Source: Methanosphaera sp. rholeuAM6 (GTDB lineage: Archaea; Methanobacteriota; Methanobacteria; Methanobacteriales; Methanobacteriaceae). From it: DNA of 6,678 bases. The notes beneath the pieces are model-generated. The model was not told the origin of the DNA, made no database searches, and saw only the letters and a program-made list of their open reading frames with translations. Of this stretch, positions 5,824 through 6,678 are shown in pieces. The stretch lies in assembly GCA_003266105.1 (NCBI GenBank), contig MVAA01000104.1, positions 58,398 through 65,075 on the forward strand, read 5' to 3'. Made by a program: the position numbers and the translations under genes. Numbering within the stretch: position 1 is the stretch's first letter; the number at the start of each line of letters is the position of its first letter.

Positions 5824-6456
5824 TTATTTTTTTCTAATATTTAACAGTGAATTAATTATAGCTACAGCTATAGGTGTTCCACCTTTTGGTCCGGTTGTAA
5901 TGACATAAGGAATATCTGTTTGTGACAGTGCCTCTTTGGAATCTGCAGCACCAACAAATCCTACAGGGACACCGGCAACAGCTCGTGCATCCATTTGACC
6001 TTCTTCAACTAATCTCATTACCTCAAATAATGCAGTAGGTGCATTTCCAATAGCAACTACTCCTTTAAAACCATCTTCAGCGGCAATTCTCATAGCTGCT
6101 GCTGATCGGGTAATTTCTTCTTTTTTAGCTAATTTAATTGCTCTTTCATCCCTGATGTAACACATTACTTCCCCATCATAACGGGTAATACCTGATTTAA
6201 CCATATTAATGTCAGTCAATATATCTTCCTTATTATCAAAACAGTTTAATGCGGTTTCAACAAATGTAGGTGATATTTTCACTAACTTTGCATATTCCGG
6301 ATCTGCTGTTGAATGAACAACACGTTCAACAATATCCTTCTCTTCATAAGTCAAGTCTTTTGTCTCATCATCTATTAATGATTTAATTATTTCTCTACTT
6401 TTATTAGCGATATCATAACCGGGTTTTGTTGATGCACCCATATTATATGATGACAT
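5824..6456 (-). CDS. cbiC: Cobalt-precorrin-8 methylmutase (CbiC / precorrin-8X methylmutase)
   Basis: This 210-residue enzyme moves the C-11 methyl group to C-12 in cobalt-precorrin-8, giving cobyrinate in the anaerobic cobalamin pathway. Numbering from the ATG at 6456, the conserved features are RVVHSTADPEYA at 45-56, with H48 matching the family's catalytic histidine, RSAAAMRIA at 117-125, GNAPTAL at 137-143, GVPVGFVGAADSKEAL at 162-177 and TTGPKGGTPIAVAI at 187-200. The length is standard. The longest frame begins at GTG 6465, but that GTG lies inside a near-perfect Shine-Dalgarno sequence, so the ATG three codons later is preferred. It heads a two-gene unit with hemL, 18 bp apart with the chosen starts. 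Methanogens need corrinoids for methyl transfer in energy metabolism, which fits the host. The call is secure. Confidence 0.94.
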   Translation of the reverse strand: MSSYNMGASTKPGYDIANKSREIIKSLIDDETKDLTYEEKDIVERVVHSTADPEYAKLVKISPTFVETALNCFDNKEDILTDINMVKSGITRYDGEVMCYIRDERAIKLAKKEEITRSAAAMRIAAEDGFKGVVAIGNAPTALFEVMRLVEEGQMDARAVAGVPVGFVGAADSKEALSQTDIPYVITTGPKGGTPIAVAIINSLLNIRKK

Positions 6457-6461
6457 AGATT

Positions 6462-6470
6462 TCACATCCT
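6462..6470 (-). promoter_or_regulatory. Shine-Dalgarno that sets the cbiC ATG start
   Basis: AGGATGTGA on the minus strand matches 8 of 9 bases of AGGAGGTGA, the complement of the archaeal 16S rRNA 3' end, and ends 5 bases before the ATG at 6456. The in-frame GTG at 6465 is part of this motif and so is unlikely to be the start. Confidence 0.72.
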
Positions 6471-6678
6471 ATTACAATTAATCAATAATTTTTTCTTACT
6501 ATTTTTTCTTAATATTATATTGTTATAATATATGGTTTAGGATATTAATTATCTTTTTCAAAAGATTTTTTCAATATTTCTCACATACAATAAATTATGC
6601 TTGAATTTATTCAAATATGTAAATTATTTCATCAGAGAAAAAAATTTAAACTAAGAGTACTTGACATAATGATTTTTT
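6466..6678. other. AT-rich upstream region of cbiC to the right edge
   Basis: About 210 bases hold no supported gene. From left to right they contain the cbiC ribosome site and leader, the inverted repeat with TATA-like sequence, and an A7 run at 6638-6644 (T7 on the minus strand) that could end a minus-strand gene lying beyond the window. A plus-strand frame from ATG 6597 stays open for 27 codons to the edge but has no ribosome-binding site. I see no cobalamin riboswitch-like structure. Confidence 0.5.
6512..6540 (-). promoter_or_regulatory. Candidate cbiC-hemL promoter with an AT inverted repeat
   Basis: On the minus strand, AAACC followed by ATATATTATA (near 6538-6524) resembles an archaeal BRE plus TATA box. 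Initiation would fall around 6500-6508, giving a leader of roughly 45-50 bases. A perfect 8-bp inverted repeat, ATATTATA (6512-6519) and TATAATAT (6524-6531), overlaps the box and could be an operator, or simply AT-rich chance. Confidence 0.35.

Noticed and set aside
6457..6540. Cobalamin riboswitch upstream of cbiC
   Set aside because: The leader is short and almost pure A+T, with none of the GC-containing conserved core that such a riboswitch needs.
6638..6644. T7 on the minus strand as terminator of an upstream gene beyond the right edge
   Set aside because: It is possible, but no upstream coding sequence is visible to confirm it; the three minus-strand frames at the edge give only very short tails.
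6597..6678. Plus-strand frame from ATG 6597 open to the right edge (27 codons)
   Set aside because: There is no ribosome-binding site, no recognisable motif, and the run is short in AT-rich DNA. It could be the start of a divergent gene but the window does not support it.

Overview
The window reads as a stretch of ordinary core genome from a low-GC, hydrogen-using methanogenic archaeon, most likely of the family Methanobacteriaceae (Methanosphaera or Methanobrevibacter type). The evidence is the very A+T-rich DNA, an archaeal-type pantoate kinase, the archaeal diaminopyrimidine reductase of riboflavin synthesis, a methanogenesis marker protein (MtxX / marker 4 family), a cis-prenyltransferase, and cobalt-precorrin and ALA synthesis genes. 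The genus is inference; the methanogen call is much firmer. I saw no mobile element, CRISPR array, tRNA or rRNA.

Layout. (1) Positions 1-342, minus strand: the N-terminal 114 codons of pantoate kinase, cut by the left edge. A 51-base AT-rich gap separates it from (2) a divergent plus-strand PHP-domain metallo-hydrolase (394-1065). (3) That gene meets a five-gene minus-strand operon tail to tail with only 3 bases between the stop codons. In transcription order the operon is mtxX, uppS, tatD, an unrecognised 134-residue protein, and the riboflavin/F420-pathway reductase (4379 down to 1069). Its genes are 15 bp apart, 15 bp apart, overlapping by 4 bases (ATGA), and 9 bp apart. (4) A 160-base gap holds the likely end of the next transcript and the operon promoter. 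(5) A second minus-strand unit, cbiC then hemL (6456 down to 4540), makes tetrapyrrole/corrinoid precursors. (6) The last ~220 bases are AT-rich and hold the probable cbiC promoter and no supported gene.

How the genes fit together. HemL supplies 5-aminolevulinate, the precursor of all tetrapyrroles (F430, corrinoids, siroheme). CbiC acts late in corrin-ring assembly, so this pair feeds methanogenic cofactors. The five-gene operon mixes cell-envelope lipid carrier synthesis (UppS), riboflavin synthesis (the pathway shared with F420), a TatD hydrolase and a methanogen-specific protein of unknown role. Pantoate kinase begins the archaeal route from pantoate to coenzyme A.

I found no convincing new system. 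The items worth a second look are two start codons that the longest open frames place too far upstream (cbiC and hemL), transcription-end signals embedded in the opposing genes at the convergent junction, the unrecognised coupled 134-residue protein, the operon linkage of mtxX, and a strong ribosome-binding-like site antisense to the end of hemL.
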